A DNA stretch of 64,000 nt from Azospirillum sp. B21 (GTDB lineage: Bacteria > Pseudomonadota > Alphaproteobacteria > Azospirillales > Azospirillaceae): NCBI RefSeq assembly GCF_008364825.1, contig NZ_VTTO01000002.1, positions 124,001-188,000 on the forward strand, given 5' to 3'. A program made the translations under genes and the position numbers. This document shows positions 1-8,655 of the stretch, piece by piece (position 1 is the stretch's first letter; every line of letters begins with the position of its first letter). The notes beneath the pieces are model-generated. The model was not told where the DNA came from, ran no database searches, and saw only the letters and a program-made list of their open reading frames with translations.

Positions 1-1332
1 CCGCCACAGCACCGTCATGAGGATCAGCGTGCCGAAGAACATGTAGGATTGCAGGATGTTGAAGGGCGTGTCCGCCAAGGCGTTCGCCGGCTTGAAGGCG
101 TCGACTGCGGTGAGAAGGAACGCGACGCCAAGGAGTTGGAAATTGCGGGTCGCCCCTTGTGGATTTTCCGCCGCGGTTCTGGCGACGGCGAGGAAGGCGA
201 TGGCGAAGGCGGGCAGCAGAATGCCGAAATGATGAATCCAGGCGACCGGCGATCCGACCGTGAAGCATATGCCGGCCATCGCGAAGGACAGGAGCCCGCC
301 GTCACCGTCGTCATGCCGGCGCCAGAGCAGGCCGAATCCGATGAACAGCAGGCCGGACGACATGGTTGCCCAATAGACCAGCGGATGGTGCGGGGCGAAG
401 GCGTCGCCCAGCCATTGCACATTGTTGCCGTTGTGGAGCAGCCGGTTCAGAAGCCCGTTCAGCGTCTGGTTGGAGTAATATCCCTCGCCATGCGCGCCGA
501 TGAAGGACAGGACGTCCAGATAGGTCAGCATCGGCTTCACCCCGTACAGCATCGCCGTCACCGCGGTGCCGACCGCCACGATGGCCGCCCAGCCCCCGGC
601 GATCCGCCACTCCTTGCGCAGCAGCGCCCACAGCAGGAACAGCGACATCTGCGGCTTGATCAGCGTCGACAGGCCCAGCAGCATGCCGACCGCCCAGCGG
701 CGGTTGCGGCTGTAGAGGATCGTCGACAGGACGAACGCCGCGTTCAGCCAGACCTGGATCTGGCCGACCGAGAATGCCTTCGCCACCGGGAAGAAGCCGA
801 GCGTCGCGAGCACGCCGAGGCTGGCCAGCTTCAGACGCGAGGACAGCGTATCGGACGGGCCGGACAGTCCCAGCCGAGCTGCCAGGTCCAGCATGAGAAT
901 GCCCATGCCGAGCGCGGTGGCGCAGGTGAGGATGAGGTTGACCAAGATGTAGACCCGAAGGTGCAGCAGACCGACCGACGCCATCACCTCCATCGGAAGA
1001 AGGGAGGTCAGCGGATATTGGAACTTCACATGTTCGACGAAGAAGATCGCCTCATAGACATTCTCCCCGAGATGCCGATGCAGCCAGTCGAAGGCCTTCA
1101 TCATCGGTTCCCAGGAATCCAGGGGAAGCCGGGCTGGCGATCCGACGAAAATCAACTGGAGGACATCGGAGATCGAACTCTCCGTCAGGCTGGTGGAGTC
1201 CAGAAACGGTTTGAGAACGAGATCGAACAGTACGATGATGAAAAGCAGGAACGCCGACGTGATTGCGACTGCCGACGTCAGCCGATTCGTGCCAATTGCC
1301 CTGCCAAAGTCCTGTTGCCCGCCAGCATCCAT
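1..1332 (-). CDS. GT87/DUF2029-like polytopic membrane glycosyltransferase (3' end outside window)
   Basis: An uninterrupted minus-strand frame runs from ATG at 1332 through the left edge, so the C-terminus is missing. Start support: a GGGAGG Shine-Dalgarno lies about 8 bases upstream, and the protein opens MDAGGQQDFGRAIG followed directly by a first membrane helix. At least eight hydrophobic segments follow. The motifs VGQIQVWLNAAFVL, STLIKPQ and YYSNQTLNGLLNRLL match the GT87 (DUF2029, PimE-like mannosyltransferase) pattern: a GQ-containing loop, a KP motif and an NQSL-like loop. GT87 enzymes use polyprenyl-phosphate sugars and face the periplasm; donor and acceptor cannot be read here. It appears monocistronic at its 5' end. 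Confidence 0.75.
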   Translation of the reverse strand, partial: MDAGGQQDFGRAIGTNRLTSAVAITSAFLLFIIVLFDLVLKPFLDSTSLTESSISDVLQLIFVGSPARLPLDSWEPMMKAFDWLHRHLGENVYEAIFFVEHVKFQYPLTSLLPMEVMASVGLLHLRVYILVNLILTCATALGMGILMLDLAARLGLSGPSDTLSSRLKLASLGVLATLGFFPVAKAFSVGQIQVWLNAAFVLSTILYSRNRRWAVGMLLGLSTLIKPQMSLFLLWALLRKEWRIAGGWAAIVAVGTAVTAMLYGVKPMLTYLDVLSFIGAHGEGYYSNQTLNGLLNRLLHNGNNVQWLGDAFAPHHPLVYWATMSSGLLFIGFGLLWRRHDDGDGGLLSFAMAGICFTVGSPVAWIHHFGILLPAFAIAFLAVARTAAENPQGATRNFQLLGVAFLLTAVDAFKPANALADTPFNILQSYMFFGTLILMTVLWR

Positions 1333-1658
1333 GCTCGCCCCTCCCAATCCCGAATATTATTGACGATTGACGGTGGCAAGGGCCGATGACGAGACGGCCG
1401 GCACATCCGATCTTTGATCGTCTGCTCATCGACGCTTCGCAGCGCTCGACGTTCGGAGCGGAAGGCTAGGTTAGTAAGCTGGCTTTTGGAACATGTCCCA
1501 CCGGTTGTAGGCAGGATTAATGCCATTGTGTGGACGAAACATTTCCGTGCGCCGGAGCCATCATTAGGTCACGGTTCGACCGATGCCCCGGGCAAGTGCC
1601 GGATTCCGGCGAGGGCCTGAACGGGTGCGCTGAAGCGCTCGCCGGTATCAAACGACGG
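1333..1658. other. Intergenic gap of about 325 bp
   Basis: The gap lies between the divergent start of the GT87 gene (1332, minus) and the end of the small minus-strand gene at 1659. It should hold the GT87 promoter. I see no convincing ORF, RNA or hairpin in it. Composition is somewhat less GC-rich around 1400-1530. Confidence 0.5.
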
Positions 1659-1964
1659 TCAACCCGGCTTGCCTTCCTCCCGGTTGCGCGGACGCTTGCC
1701 GGCATTGTCCTTCGGGGTCGGCGGGGCGGCGTGCTGGTCCGGCAGGTCGCGGCGCTGTCCGGTGCCCTCGCCGATGGTGACGGTGGTCGACGGTCCGCCG
1801 CCGACGGTGTGCGGCAGGTCGTCCGCACTGCCGGTTCCGACACCCATGCCCTGGCCGGCCCGGCCGGGGGTGACCGGCCCGCCACCCTGTGCGCCCGGAT
1901 TGGGGCTGTCGGCGTTGGAGACCTGCCGGTCGCGATCCTGATCCTGGTCCTGGTCCTTGTTCAT
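1659..1964 (-). CDS. Small hydrophilic, low-complexity protein of unknown function
   Basis: 101 aa, opening MNKDQDQDQDRDRQVSN and rich in D, Q, G, P and T, with no hydrophobic core. It is predicted to be intrinsically disordered. The start is supported by a GGGAGG ribosome site just upstream. A GGAAC-N16-TGTT element 34 bases before the ATG (1998-2022) resembles an alphaproteobacterial EcfG promoter, which would fit a general-stress protein. It is divergent from the DUF1003 gene. No domain is recognised; a spurious frame is possible, but the ribosome site and promoter argue against that. Confidence 0.6.
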   Translation of the reverse strand: MNKDQDQDQDRDRQVSNADSPNPGAQGGGPVTPGRAGQGMGVGTGSADDLPHTVGGGPSTTVTIGEGTGQRRDLPDQHAAPPTPKDNAGKRPRNREEGKPG

Positions 1965-1997
1965 GCTGACCTCCCGGTTGGTGTTCGCCCTTCGGCC

Positions 1998-2022
1998 AAC
2001 ATGCCGTCCGGTCGGGAGTTCC
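1998..2022 (-). promoter_or_regulatory. EcfG-like promoter (GGAAC-N16-TGTT) for the small hydrophilic protein
   Basis: On the minus strand GGAAC (2022-2018) is followed after 16 bases by TGTT (2001-1998). The alphaproteobacterial general-stress sigma factor consensus is GGAAC-N16/17-CGTT, so the -35 is perfect and the -10 matches three of four. The -10 ends 33 bases upstream of the ATG at 1964. Confidence 0.5.
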
Positions 2023-2047
2023 GGACATGGTCGGACGGCGAGGGGCC

Positions 2048-2072
2048 GGAACGGTCGTCAGGGGCCGCGGTT
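2048..2072 (+). promoter_or_regulatory. EcfG-like promoter (GGAAC-N16-GGTT) for the DUF1003 gene
   Basis: GGAAC at 2048-2052 is followed after 16 bases by GGTT at 2069-2072, about 60 bases upstream of the DUF1003 start. It lies back-to-back with the minus-strand element at 1998-2022, only 25 bases away, giving a divergent stress-type promoter pair. The -10 is imperfect (G for C). Confidence 0.4.
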
Positions 2073-2134
2073 GTCGGTTGGCGGCGGTGGGCGGCAGCGC
2101 CCGGACGGCCGCCGCGGAGCATGGAGATCCAACG

Positions 2135-2722
2135 ATGGCAGATTTCTCGCAGACCGCCGCCGGCGCCGGGCGCAGCGGCGGCCCACCGACATACCCGCCG
2201 CCGCAGACCCCCGGTCTCAGTGCCGTGCTGGAGCGCAACATCCAGGCGCTTCAGGCCCGCCGCAAGCGGGAGGAGGTGGAGGCCACGCTTCAGGACCGTA
2301 TCGCCGATGCGATCACCCGCTTCACCGGCAGCATGCGCTTCGTCTACCTGCATCTGGTGCTGTTCGGCGGCTGGATCCTGATCAATCTGGGTTGGATCCC
2401 GATCGTCAAGCCGTGGGACCCGTCCTTCGTCGTGCTGGCGATGATCGCGTCGGTGGAGGCGATCTTCCTGTCCACCTTCGTCCTCATCAGCCAGAACCGC
2501 ATGGCCTCGGTGTCGGACAAGCGCGCCGATCTCGACCTGCAGATCAGCCTGCTGGCCGAGCATGAACTGACCCGGCTGGTGACGCTGGCCGCCTCCATCG
2601 CCGACCATCTGGGGGTGAAGACGGAGGTCGACGCGGAACTGGATGTCATTCGCCAGGATGTCGCCCCCGATGCCGTGCTGGACGAGATCGAGGCGACTCA
2701 ATCGGAGAACAAGCGCAAATGA
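2135..2722 (+). CDS. DUF1003 family membrane protein
   Basis: 195 aa from ATG at 2135, which has GGAG 8 bases upstream; the frame is open further 5' but without a better start. Residues 1-30 are Pro/Gly-rich. A charged helix follows at about 32-65, then two membrane helices (about 69-90 and 99-119) separated by a WIPIVKPWDPS loop. A charged helical tail begins FVLISQNRMASVSDKRADLD. This twin-helix core with the tail is the DUF1003 pattern. The molecular role of the family is unknown to me. Divergent from the small hydrophilic gene, and probably stress-induced given the EcfG-like element at 2048-2072. Confidence 0.8.
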   Translation: MADFSQTAAGAGRSGGPPTYPPPQTPGLSAVLERNIQALQARRKREEVEATLQDRIADAITRFTGSMRFVYLHLVLFGGWILINLGWIPIVKPWDPSFVVLAMIASVEAIFLSTFVLISQNRMASVSDKRADLDLQISLLAEHELTRLVTLAASIADHLGVKTEVDAELDVIRQDVAPDAVLDEIEATQSENKRK

Positions 2723-2915
2723 CCGCCGGAGCGGCGCCATCCGGCAACCCACCGTTGCCGAACGCATGGAGGTTATGCGTTTAGGGAATCCCTCGGTCCT
2801 GCTTGCGATATTGTTCTGGAGGCGAAGAATATCCTAAAGTCATGCTACCCCCAATTCGGGCTTGGCGCAGACCACGTTCCGACAGAGACCAGCTTAAGGC
2901 CCCCGGTGACCGACG

Positions 2916-3536
2916 GTGATGGCGTCCTCTCACATAATCGTCGGTGGCGCCACCTGGTTCTACCTGTCGAACCGGTACGGGATGACCTTCGACCCGGTCG
3001 CCTTCGGCGCGGCGATTCTGGGGGCGCTGGCGCCGGACATCGATCATCCGAAATCGACTCTGGGACAGATGGTGAAGCCGCTGTCCACGGCGGTCTCCAA
3101 CATCTTCGGACATCGCGGCGTCACCCATTCGGCCCTTGCCATCGGCGGATGCCTGTGGGTTCTGCATGAGCACGCGGCCTATCAGCACCTGCTGATCCCC
3201 TTCATCGTCGGCTATCTCACCCATCTGGCCGGCGACCTGCTGACGCCGGCCGGGCTGCCGCTGCTGTGGCCGATTAAGCGGCGGCGCAACTTCGCCCTGC
3301 CGGTGCTGAAGACGGGCGGATTTTCCGAACAGTTGGCGGTGACGCTGATGGCGGGCTGGATGATCTCCGGCCTGTTCGCCGGCGGCTGGCCGCAATTCCC
3401 GCTGGAACGTCCCTGGCGGTCCGTCGTCGCCGCGGCGCAGACCTATCTGGGGGAGAGCGGCATGGAGAAGGCCGCGCCGCCGGTCCCTGTGCGCAAGCCG
3501 CCGGAAAACAGCCGGCCTAAGCCGCTGAAGGGCTGA
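2916..3536 (+). CDS. DUF457/YdjM-type inner-membrane metal-dependent hydrolase
   Basis: 206 aa if GTG at 2916 is used, or 205 aa from the adjacent ATG at 2919; an in-frame TGA at 2907 limits the start to these two, and no good ribosome site separates them. Conserved metal-ligand motifs of the family are visible: ALAPDIDHP (D41, D43, H44), GHRGVTHS (H66, H71) and YLTHLAGDLLT (H103, D107). Several membrane segments surround them. E. coli YdjM is a LexA-regulated member; I see no LexA box here. The C-terminal 25 residues are Pro/Lys-rich and probably disordered. The substrate is unknown. Confidence 0.8.
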   Translation: MMASSHIIVGGATWFYLSNRYGMTFDPVAFGAAILGALAPDIDHPKSTLGQMVKPLSTAVSNIFGHRGVTHSALAIGGCLWVLHEHAAYQHLLIPFIVGYLTHLAGDLLTPAGLPLLWPIKRRRNFALPVLKTGGFSEQLAVTLMAGWMISGLFAGGWPQFPLERPWRSVVAAAQTYLGESGMEKAAPPVPVRKPPENSRPKPLKG

Positions 3537-3901
3537 ATCCCGGCCGTTCGGGCGCTCTGCCCCTCATCCCGACGAATCTGCGGAATCAAGGCTATCGCTT
3601 CCGCTGAGGCGTCGGCGACAGGGCTGTATCGCCGACATTTGTTCGGCAAAAACGAATGCGCAGGCTGGGAGGTCTCGAGAACAGGCCAGATGTTCTGGAA
3701 TTTCGGTGTCATGCTCACAGTTTGTTCCGAATGATCGCGCATATTCAGAATTTAAATCGGTAAGATGGCGCAAATACCAGTTGGAAAGGATGTCGGAAAA
3801 TCGGTTAGCCTGACAGGCATCGGATCGACCTCCGCAACCCGCCGGACATGGGCTTTCCGAAGCCGCCGCTCCACGCCCCCCCGACCAGAGCCAGCTACGC
3901 G
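3537..3901. other. Upstream region of putA, about 365 bp without a gene
   Basis: This is a relatively AT-rich stretch (for example around 3740-3775) between the DUF457 gene and putA, likely holding the putA promoter. There is no divergent Lrp-type putR gene here and no clear operator. An in-frame ATG at 3848 could extend PutA by 18 residues, but it has no better ribosome site than the ATG at 3902. Confidence 0.4.
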
Positions 3902-6900
3902 ATGAACCAGATGACCGACCCGAGCGTTGCCCCCGCCACCGAGCCGACCCTCTCCAGCGGAACCGGCCCCTTCGCCGCCTTCGCCCCCGTCGTTCGTCCG
4001 GCCGGTCCGCTGCGTCAGGCGATCACCGCCGCCTACCGCCGGCCGGAGCCGGACTGCGTGGCGTGGTTGGTGGAACAGGCGACGCTGCCGGCCGAGGTGA
4101 CCGCGGCTGCGGCCCAGACCGCGCGGTCGCTGATCGCGGCGCTGCGCGCCAAGCCGCAGGGGCGCGGGGTGGAGGGGCTGATCCACGAATACAGCCTGTC
4201 CAGCCAGGAAGGCGTGGCGCTGATGTGCCTGGCGGAGGCGCTGCTGCGCATCCCCGACCGCGCCACCCGCGACGCGCTGATCCGCGACAAGATCGCCGGC
4301 GGCGACTGGCGCGCCCATCTCGGCAACAGCCCGTCGCTGTTCGTCAACGCCGCCACCTGGGGGCTGCTGGTCACGGGCAAGGTCACGGGTGTGTTGGGCG
4401 ACGGCTTCGGCGGCGAGCAGGCCCTGTCCTCCGCGCTGACCAAGCTGATCCTGCGCGGCGGCGAACCGCTGATCCGCCGCGGCGTCGATATGGCCATGCG
4501 GATGATGGGCGAGCAGTTCGTTACCGGCCAGACCATCGACGAGGCGCTGTCCAACAGCCGCAAGATGGAGGCCGAGGGTTTCCGCTATTCCTATGACATG
4601 CTGGGGGAGGCGGCGACGACCGCCGCCGACGCCGACCGCTATTACGCCGACTATGAGAAGGCGATCCACGCCATCGGCAAGGCTTCGGCCGGGCGTGGCA
4701 TCTATGACGGCCCCGGCATCTCGATCAAGCTGTCGGCCCTGCACCCGCGCTATTCCCGTGCCCAGGCGGACCGGGTGATGGCGGAGCTGCTGCCGCGCGT
4801 CACCGAGCTGGCCCGGCTGGCCCGCCGCTACGACATCGGCCTGAACATCGACGCCGAGGAGGCCGACCGGCTGGAGCTGTCGCTCGACCTGCTGGAATCG
4901 CTGTGCTTCGACCCGGATCTGAAGGGCTGGAACGGCATTGGCTTCGTCGTGCAGGCCTATGGCAAGCGCTGCCCCTATGTCATCGACTTCGTCGTCGATC
5001 TGGCCCGGCGCAGCGGCCACCGGCTGATGGTGCGTCTGGTGAAGGGCGCCTATTGGGACAGCGAGATCAAGCGCGCCCAGGTCGATGGTCTGGAGGACTT
5101 CCCAGTCTATACCCGCAAGCTGCACACCGACGTGTCCTATGCAGCCTGCGCCCGCCGGCTGCTGTCGGCGCCCGACGCGGTGTTCCCGCAGTTCGCCACC
5201 CACAATGCCCAGACGCTGGCGACCATCTACCGGATGGCCGCGCACCTGAACGGCGAGTTCAAGGTCGGCCAGTACGAGTTCCAGTGCCTGCACGGCATGG
5301 GCGAGCCGCTGTACAAGGAGGTGGTCGGTCCGCTGAAGCGGCCCTGCCGCGTCTATGCCCCGGTCGGCACGCACGAGACCCTGCTGGCCTATCTGGTCCG
5401 CCGCCTGCTGGAAAACGGCGCCAACAGCTCCTTCGTCAACCGCATCGCCGACAAGAGCGTGTCGATCGACGATCTGGTCGCCGACCCGGTGGCGCAGGCC
5501 CGCGCCGCCCTGCCGGTGGGCGAGAAGAATCCTCTGATCGCCCTGCCCAAGGATCTCTTTGGGGCGGAGCGGGCGAACTCCGCCGGCCTCGACCTGTCAA
5601 ACGAAACCACGCTGGCCGACCTGTCCGCCGCGCTGCGCGACAGCGCCGCCATCGCCTGGACCGCCGCTCCGCTGCTGGCGGATGGCGAGCGCCGGGGTAA
5701 AGCCGAGCCGGTGCTGAACCCGGCCGACCATCGGGACGTCGTTGGGCAATGCGTCGAAGCCACTCCGGCCGACATTGCCGACGCTTTCCTGTTTGCCGAG
5801 GCGGCGGCACCGGTCTGGGCGGCCACCCCGCCGGCCCAGCGCGCCGCCTGCCTGTTCCGTGCCGCCGACGAGATGCAGGCGCGCATGCCGACCCTGCTCG
5901 GCCTCATCATCCGCGAGGCCGGCAAATCCACCGCCAACGCCATCGCCGAGGTGCGCGAGGCCATCGACTTCCTGCGCTATTACGGCGCCCGGGTCCGCGA
6001 CGGCTTCGGCAACGACACCCATCTGCCGCTGGGGCCGGTGGTCTGCATCAGCCCGTGGAACTTCCCGCTCGCCATCTTCTCCGGTCAGGTCGCCGCGGCG
6101 CTGGCCGCCGGCAACCCGGTGCTGGCCAAGCCGGCAGAGGAAACCCCGCTGGTTGCGGCGGAAGCGGTTCGCATCCTGCGCGCCGCCGGCGTGCCCGCCG
6201 GTGCGGTGCAACTGGTGCCCGGTGCCGGTCAGGTCGGCGCGGCGCTGGTCGGCCATGCCGGCACCCGCGCGGTGATGTTCACCGGCTCCACCGAGGTGGC
6301 CCGCCTGATCCAGCGCCAGCTGGCCGAACGGCTGTCGCCGGACGGCGCACCGATCCCGCTGATCGCCGAGACCGGCGGCCAGAATGCCATGATCGTCGAC
6401 AGCTCCGCCCTGGCCGAGCAGGTGGTCGGCGACGTCGTCGCGTCGGCCTTCGACAGCGCCGGGCAGCGCTGCTCGGCCCTGCGCATCCTCTGCCTGCAGG
6501 AGGATGTGGCGGACCGCACGCTGACCATGCTGAAGGGCGCGATGCGGGAGCTGCGCATCGGCAGCCCGGACCGTCTGGCCATCGACGTTGGCCCGGTCAT
6601 CACCGCGGAAGCGCGTGACGGCATCGCCCGCCACATCGAGGCGATGCGGGCCAAGGGCCGCCGGGTGGAGTCGCTGCCGCTGCCGGCGGAGACCGCCAAC
6701 GGCACCTTCGTGGCGCCGACGATCATCGAGATCAATGGCATTGCCGACCTGGAGCGCGAAGTGTTCGGCCCGGTCCTGCATGTCCTGCGCTTCCGCCGCG
6801 ACGATCTCGACCGGCTGGTCGATGCCATCAACGGCACCGGCTATGGCCTGACCTTCGGCCTGCACACCCGCATCGACGCCACCATCGACCGGGTGACCAG

Positions 6901-7633
6901 CCGGATCGAGGCCGGCAACCTGTACGTCAACCGCAACACCATCGGTGCAGTGGTGGGCGTACAGCCCTTCGGCGGCCACGGCCTGTCCGGTACCGGCCCG
7001 AAGGCCGGCGGTCCGCTGTACCTGTCGCGTCTGCTGTCCGTACGTCCGTGTCTCGACCTGGGCTTGCGCGGCAGCGACGCCGTACGTGCGGCGGCTCACC
7101 TCCTTGCAGACTGGCTGTCCGACCAGGGCAAGGCGGACATCGCCACCGACGTGCGGACACTGGCGAAGCGCTCCCCTGTCGGCGGCAGCGTCGAACTGGC
7201 CGGCCCGGTGGGTGAAAGCAACGTCTACAGCCTGATCCCGCGCGGCCGCATCCTGCTGCTGCCGCAGACGGAGGACGGGCTGTACCGCCTGCTGGGGGCG
7301 GCGCTCGCCACCGGCAACGAGGTGGTGGTGGATGGCGACGGCGCCGTCACCGCCGGCTTGAAGACTCTGCCGGCGGAGCTTGCCGCACGTGTTCGGGTGA
7401 GCGCGAACTGGCTGTCCTTCGGCGCCTTGGCCGGTGCGCTGGTGGAGGGCGATTCCGCCCGCCTGCTGGCCGCCAGCCGCCGTATCGCCGAACTGCCCGG
7501 CCCCATCATCCTGACCCAGGGCATGCCGCCCGGCGGCGAAGGGGTGGAGATCGCCTGGCTGATGAACGAGCGCTCGCTCAGCACCAACACCACCGCGGCC
7601 GGCGGCAACGCCAGCCTCGTGGCGATGAGCTGA
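3902..7633 (+). CDS. putA: Bifunctional proline dehydrogenase / L-glutamate gamma-semialdehyde dehydrogenase PutA
   Basis: 1243 aa from ATG at 3902. The enzyme oxidises proline to P5C (FAD-dependent, membrane-associated) and then glutamate semialdehyde to glutamate (NAD). The PRODH barrel occupies about residues 130-530, with LVKGAYWD near K381 and the RRLLENGANSSF signature near 500. The ALDH module shows SPWNFPLAIF, the general-base region AETGGQN (E823) and the nucleophile SAGQRCSALR (C857). About 200 further residues end the protein, as in long PutAs that carry a C-terminal ALDH-superfamily domain. There is no N-terminal ribbon-helix-helix DNA-binding domain, so it should not repress itself. 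The start could be ATG 3848; neither has a strong ribosome site. Confidence 0.95.
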   Translation: MNQMTDPSVAPATEPTLSSGTGPFAAFAPVVRPAGPLRQAITAAYRRPEPDCVAWLVEQATLPAEVTAAAAQTARSLIAALRAKPQGRGVEGLIHEYSLSSQEGVALMCLAEALLRIPDRATRDALIRDKIAGGDWRAHLGNSPSLFVNAATWGLLVTGKVTGVLGDGFGGEQALSSALTKLILRGGEPLIRRGVDMAMRMMGEQFVTGQTIDEALSNSRKMEAEGFRYSYDMLGEAATTAADADRYYADYEKAIHAIGKASAGRGIYDGPGISIKLSALHPRYSRAQADRVMAELLPRVTELARLARRYDIGLNIDAEEADRLELSLDLLESLCFDPDLKGWNGIGFVVQAYGKRCPYVIDFVVDLARRSGHRLMVRLVKGAYWDSEIKRAQVDGLEDFPVYTRKLHTDVSYAACARRLLSAPDAVFPQFATHNAQTLATIYRMAAHLNGEFKVGQYEFQCLHGMGEPLYKEVVGPLKRPCRVYAPVGTHETLLAYLVRRLLENGANSSFVNRIADKSVSIDDLVADPVAQARAALPVGEKNPLIALPKDLFGAERANSAGLDLSNETTLADLSAALRDSAAIAWTAAPLLADGERRGKAEPVLNPADHRDVVGQCVEATPADIADAFLFAEAAAPVWAATPPAQRAACLFRAADEMQARMPTLLGLIIREAGKSTANAIAEVREAIDFLRYYGARVRDGFGNDTHLPLGPVVCISPWNFPLAIFSGQVAAALAAGNPVLAKPAEETPLVAAEAVRILRAAGVPAGAVQLVPGAGQVGAALVGHAGTRAVMFTGSTEVARLIQRQLAERLSPDGAPIPLIAETGGQNAMIVDSSALAEQVVGDVVASAFDSAGQRCSALRILCLQEDVADRTLTMLKGAMRELRIGSPDRLAIDVGPVITAEARDGIARHIEAMRAKGRRVESLPLPAETANGTFVAPTIIEINGIADLEREVFGPVLHVLRFRRDDLDRLVDAINGTGYGLTFGLHTRIDATIDRVTSRIEAGNLYVNRNTIGAVVGVQPFGGHGLSGTGPKAGGPLYLSRLLSVRPCLDLGLRGSDAVRAAAHLLADWLSDQGKADIATDVRTLAKRSPVGGSVELAGPVGESNVYSLIPRGRILLLPQTEDGLYRLLGAALATGNEVVVDGDGAVTAGLKTLPAELAARVRVSANWLSFGALAGALVEGDSARLLAASRRIAELPGPIILTQGMPPGGEGVEIAWLMNERSLSTNTTAAGGNASLVAMS

Positions 7634-7650
7634 GGGTTTGTAGGGGGAAA

Positions 7651-7768
7651 TCCCCCTCTCCCCCCCGGGGAGAGGGTCGGGGTGAGGGGGGATGCACAGC
7701 GTGGCTATCCCGAAAATCCTCGCCGCGCTCTCCCCCTCACCCTAACCCTCTCCCCGGGGGGAGAGGGG
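7651..7768. repeat. Long imperfect inverted repeat (REP/BIME-like) after putA
   Basis: The left arm (7651-7691) begins TCCCCCTCTCCC. The right arm (7731-7768) is its near-perfect reverse complement, with about 39 bases between. Each arm also holds a smaller GGGGAGAGGG palindrome. The core CCCTCACCCTAACCCTCTCCCC is of a kind scattered widely in proteobacterial genomes. It lies between the convergent putA and XRE genes, may act as a bidirectional terminator or mRNA stabiliser, and encodes the last residues of the XRE protein. Confidence 0.8.
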
Positions 7769-8655
7769 ATCTCAGCAAGCGCCCGCCGCAGCCTGTCCGC
7801 CGTTTCGGCATCGGCCGGAAAGAACGCCTCGATCGCCAGTTCCGACAGGGTTACGTCGACCGCCGTTCCGAAGACCGTGGTCGTGCTGAACAGGCTCAGC
7901 AAACCGAAGGACGTGTGCAGGCGCAAGGGCACAACCACGTCGGGATGGTGCCCTTCCACGCCGCCGTCAGCACGAGCGGCGGAGGGCGGGGCTGAATAGC
8001 CCTGCAACTCGTTGCGCAAGGCCACCAGCGTCGCATCGGCGCTCGCCTCGATCTGACGGGTCAGGCGGCACAGCACATGCTCGTGCCATTGCGCCCAGTT
8101 GCCGATGCGGCCGGCCAGCCCGTCGGGATGCAGGCTGAGGCGCAGGACGTTGACCGGCGGGGTCAGCAGTTCGGCCGAAACCCCTTCCAGCAGCGGCGCC
8201 ACCGCCCGGTTTGCTGCAAGAAGGTGCCAATGCCGGTCCACCGCCAGCGCCGGGAAGGGTTCGTGCCCCGTCAGCACGAGGTCGACCGCCTTGCGCGCCG
8301 CCTCCATCGCCGGGTTGTCCAGGCTGTGTTCGCTGTAGACCGGGGCGAAACCGGCGGCGACCAGCAGCGCGTTACGGTCCCGCAGCGGCACGTCCAGCCG
8401 TTCGGCCAGATGGATCAGCATGCCGCGGCTCGGCTGCGAGCGGCCGGTCTCAAGAAAGCTCACATGCCGGGTGGAAATGTCGGCCTCGCAGGCGAGGTCG
8501 AGCTGGCTGAGGCCGCGGCGCTGGCGCCAGGACCGCAGCAGGGCGCCGATCGGCGGCGGGGCCGGAGCCCTGCCGTTGCGCGCGGTGGTCTGAGGAGTGT
8601 CACGGGGCATGGGACTTGGCTCCGAACCCATATTGACGGCTATCGTTGCCGTCAT
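7705..8655 (-). CDS. XRE-family regulator with MmyB-like ligand-binding domain
   Basis: 316 aa from ATG 8655; starts at later in-frame ATGs (MGSEPS, MPRDT) are possible. The helix-turn-helix lies at about 38-95, with LLRSWRQRRGLSQLDLA and ISTRHVSFLETGRSQPS. The rest matches the MmyB-like domain found in these regulators: FPALAVDRHWHLLAANRAV, VNVLRLSLHPDGLAGRI and ALRNELQGYSA. Its ATG overlaps the stop of the upstream alpha/beta hydrolase gene (ATGA), implying translational coupling and probably local control of that hydrolase. The C-terminal tail IPSPPGERVRVRGR is encoded by one arm of the inverted repeat, so the native stop has probably been displaced. Confidence 0.85.
   Translation of the reverse strand: MTATIAVNMGSEPSPMPRDTPQTTARNGRAPAPPPIGALLRSWRQRRGLSQLDLACEADISTRHVSFLETGRSQPSRGMLIHLAERLDVPLRDRNALLVAAGFAPVYSEHSLDNPAMEAARKAVDLVLTGHEPFPALAVDRHWHLLAANRAVAPLLEGVSAELLTPPVNVLRLSLHPDGLAGRIGNWAQWHEHVLCRLTRQIEASADATLVALRNELQGYSAPPSAARADGGVEGHHPDVVVPLRLHTSFGLLSLFSTTTVFGTAVDVTLSELAIEAFFPADAETADRLRRALAEIPSPPGERVRVRGRARRGFSG

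Noticed and set aside
49-1389. Plus-strand frame of 446 aa
   Set aside because: It is antisense to the GT87-like gene; codon content is Gln/Arg/His-rich and no domain is seen.
1486-1505. GGAAC ... GGTT near 1490 as an EcfG promoter
   Set aside because: The spacing is about 10 bases and no plus-strand gene follows.
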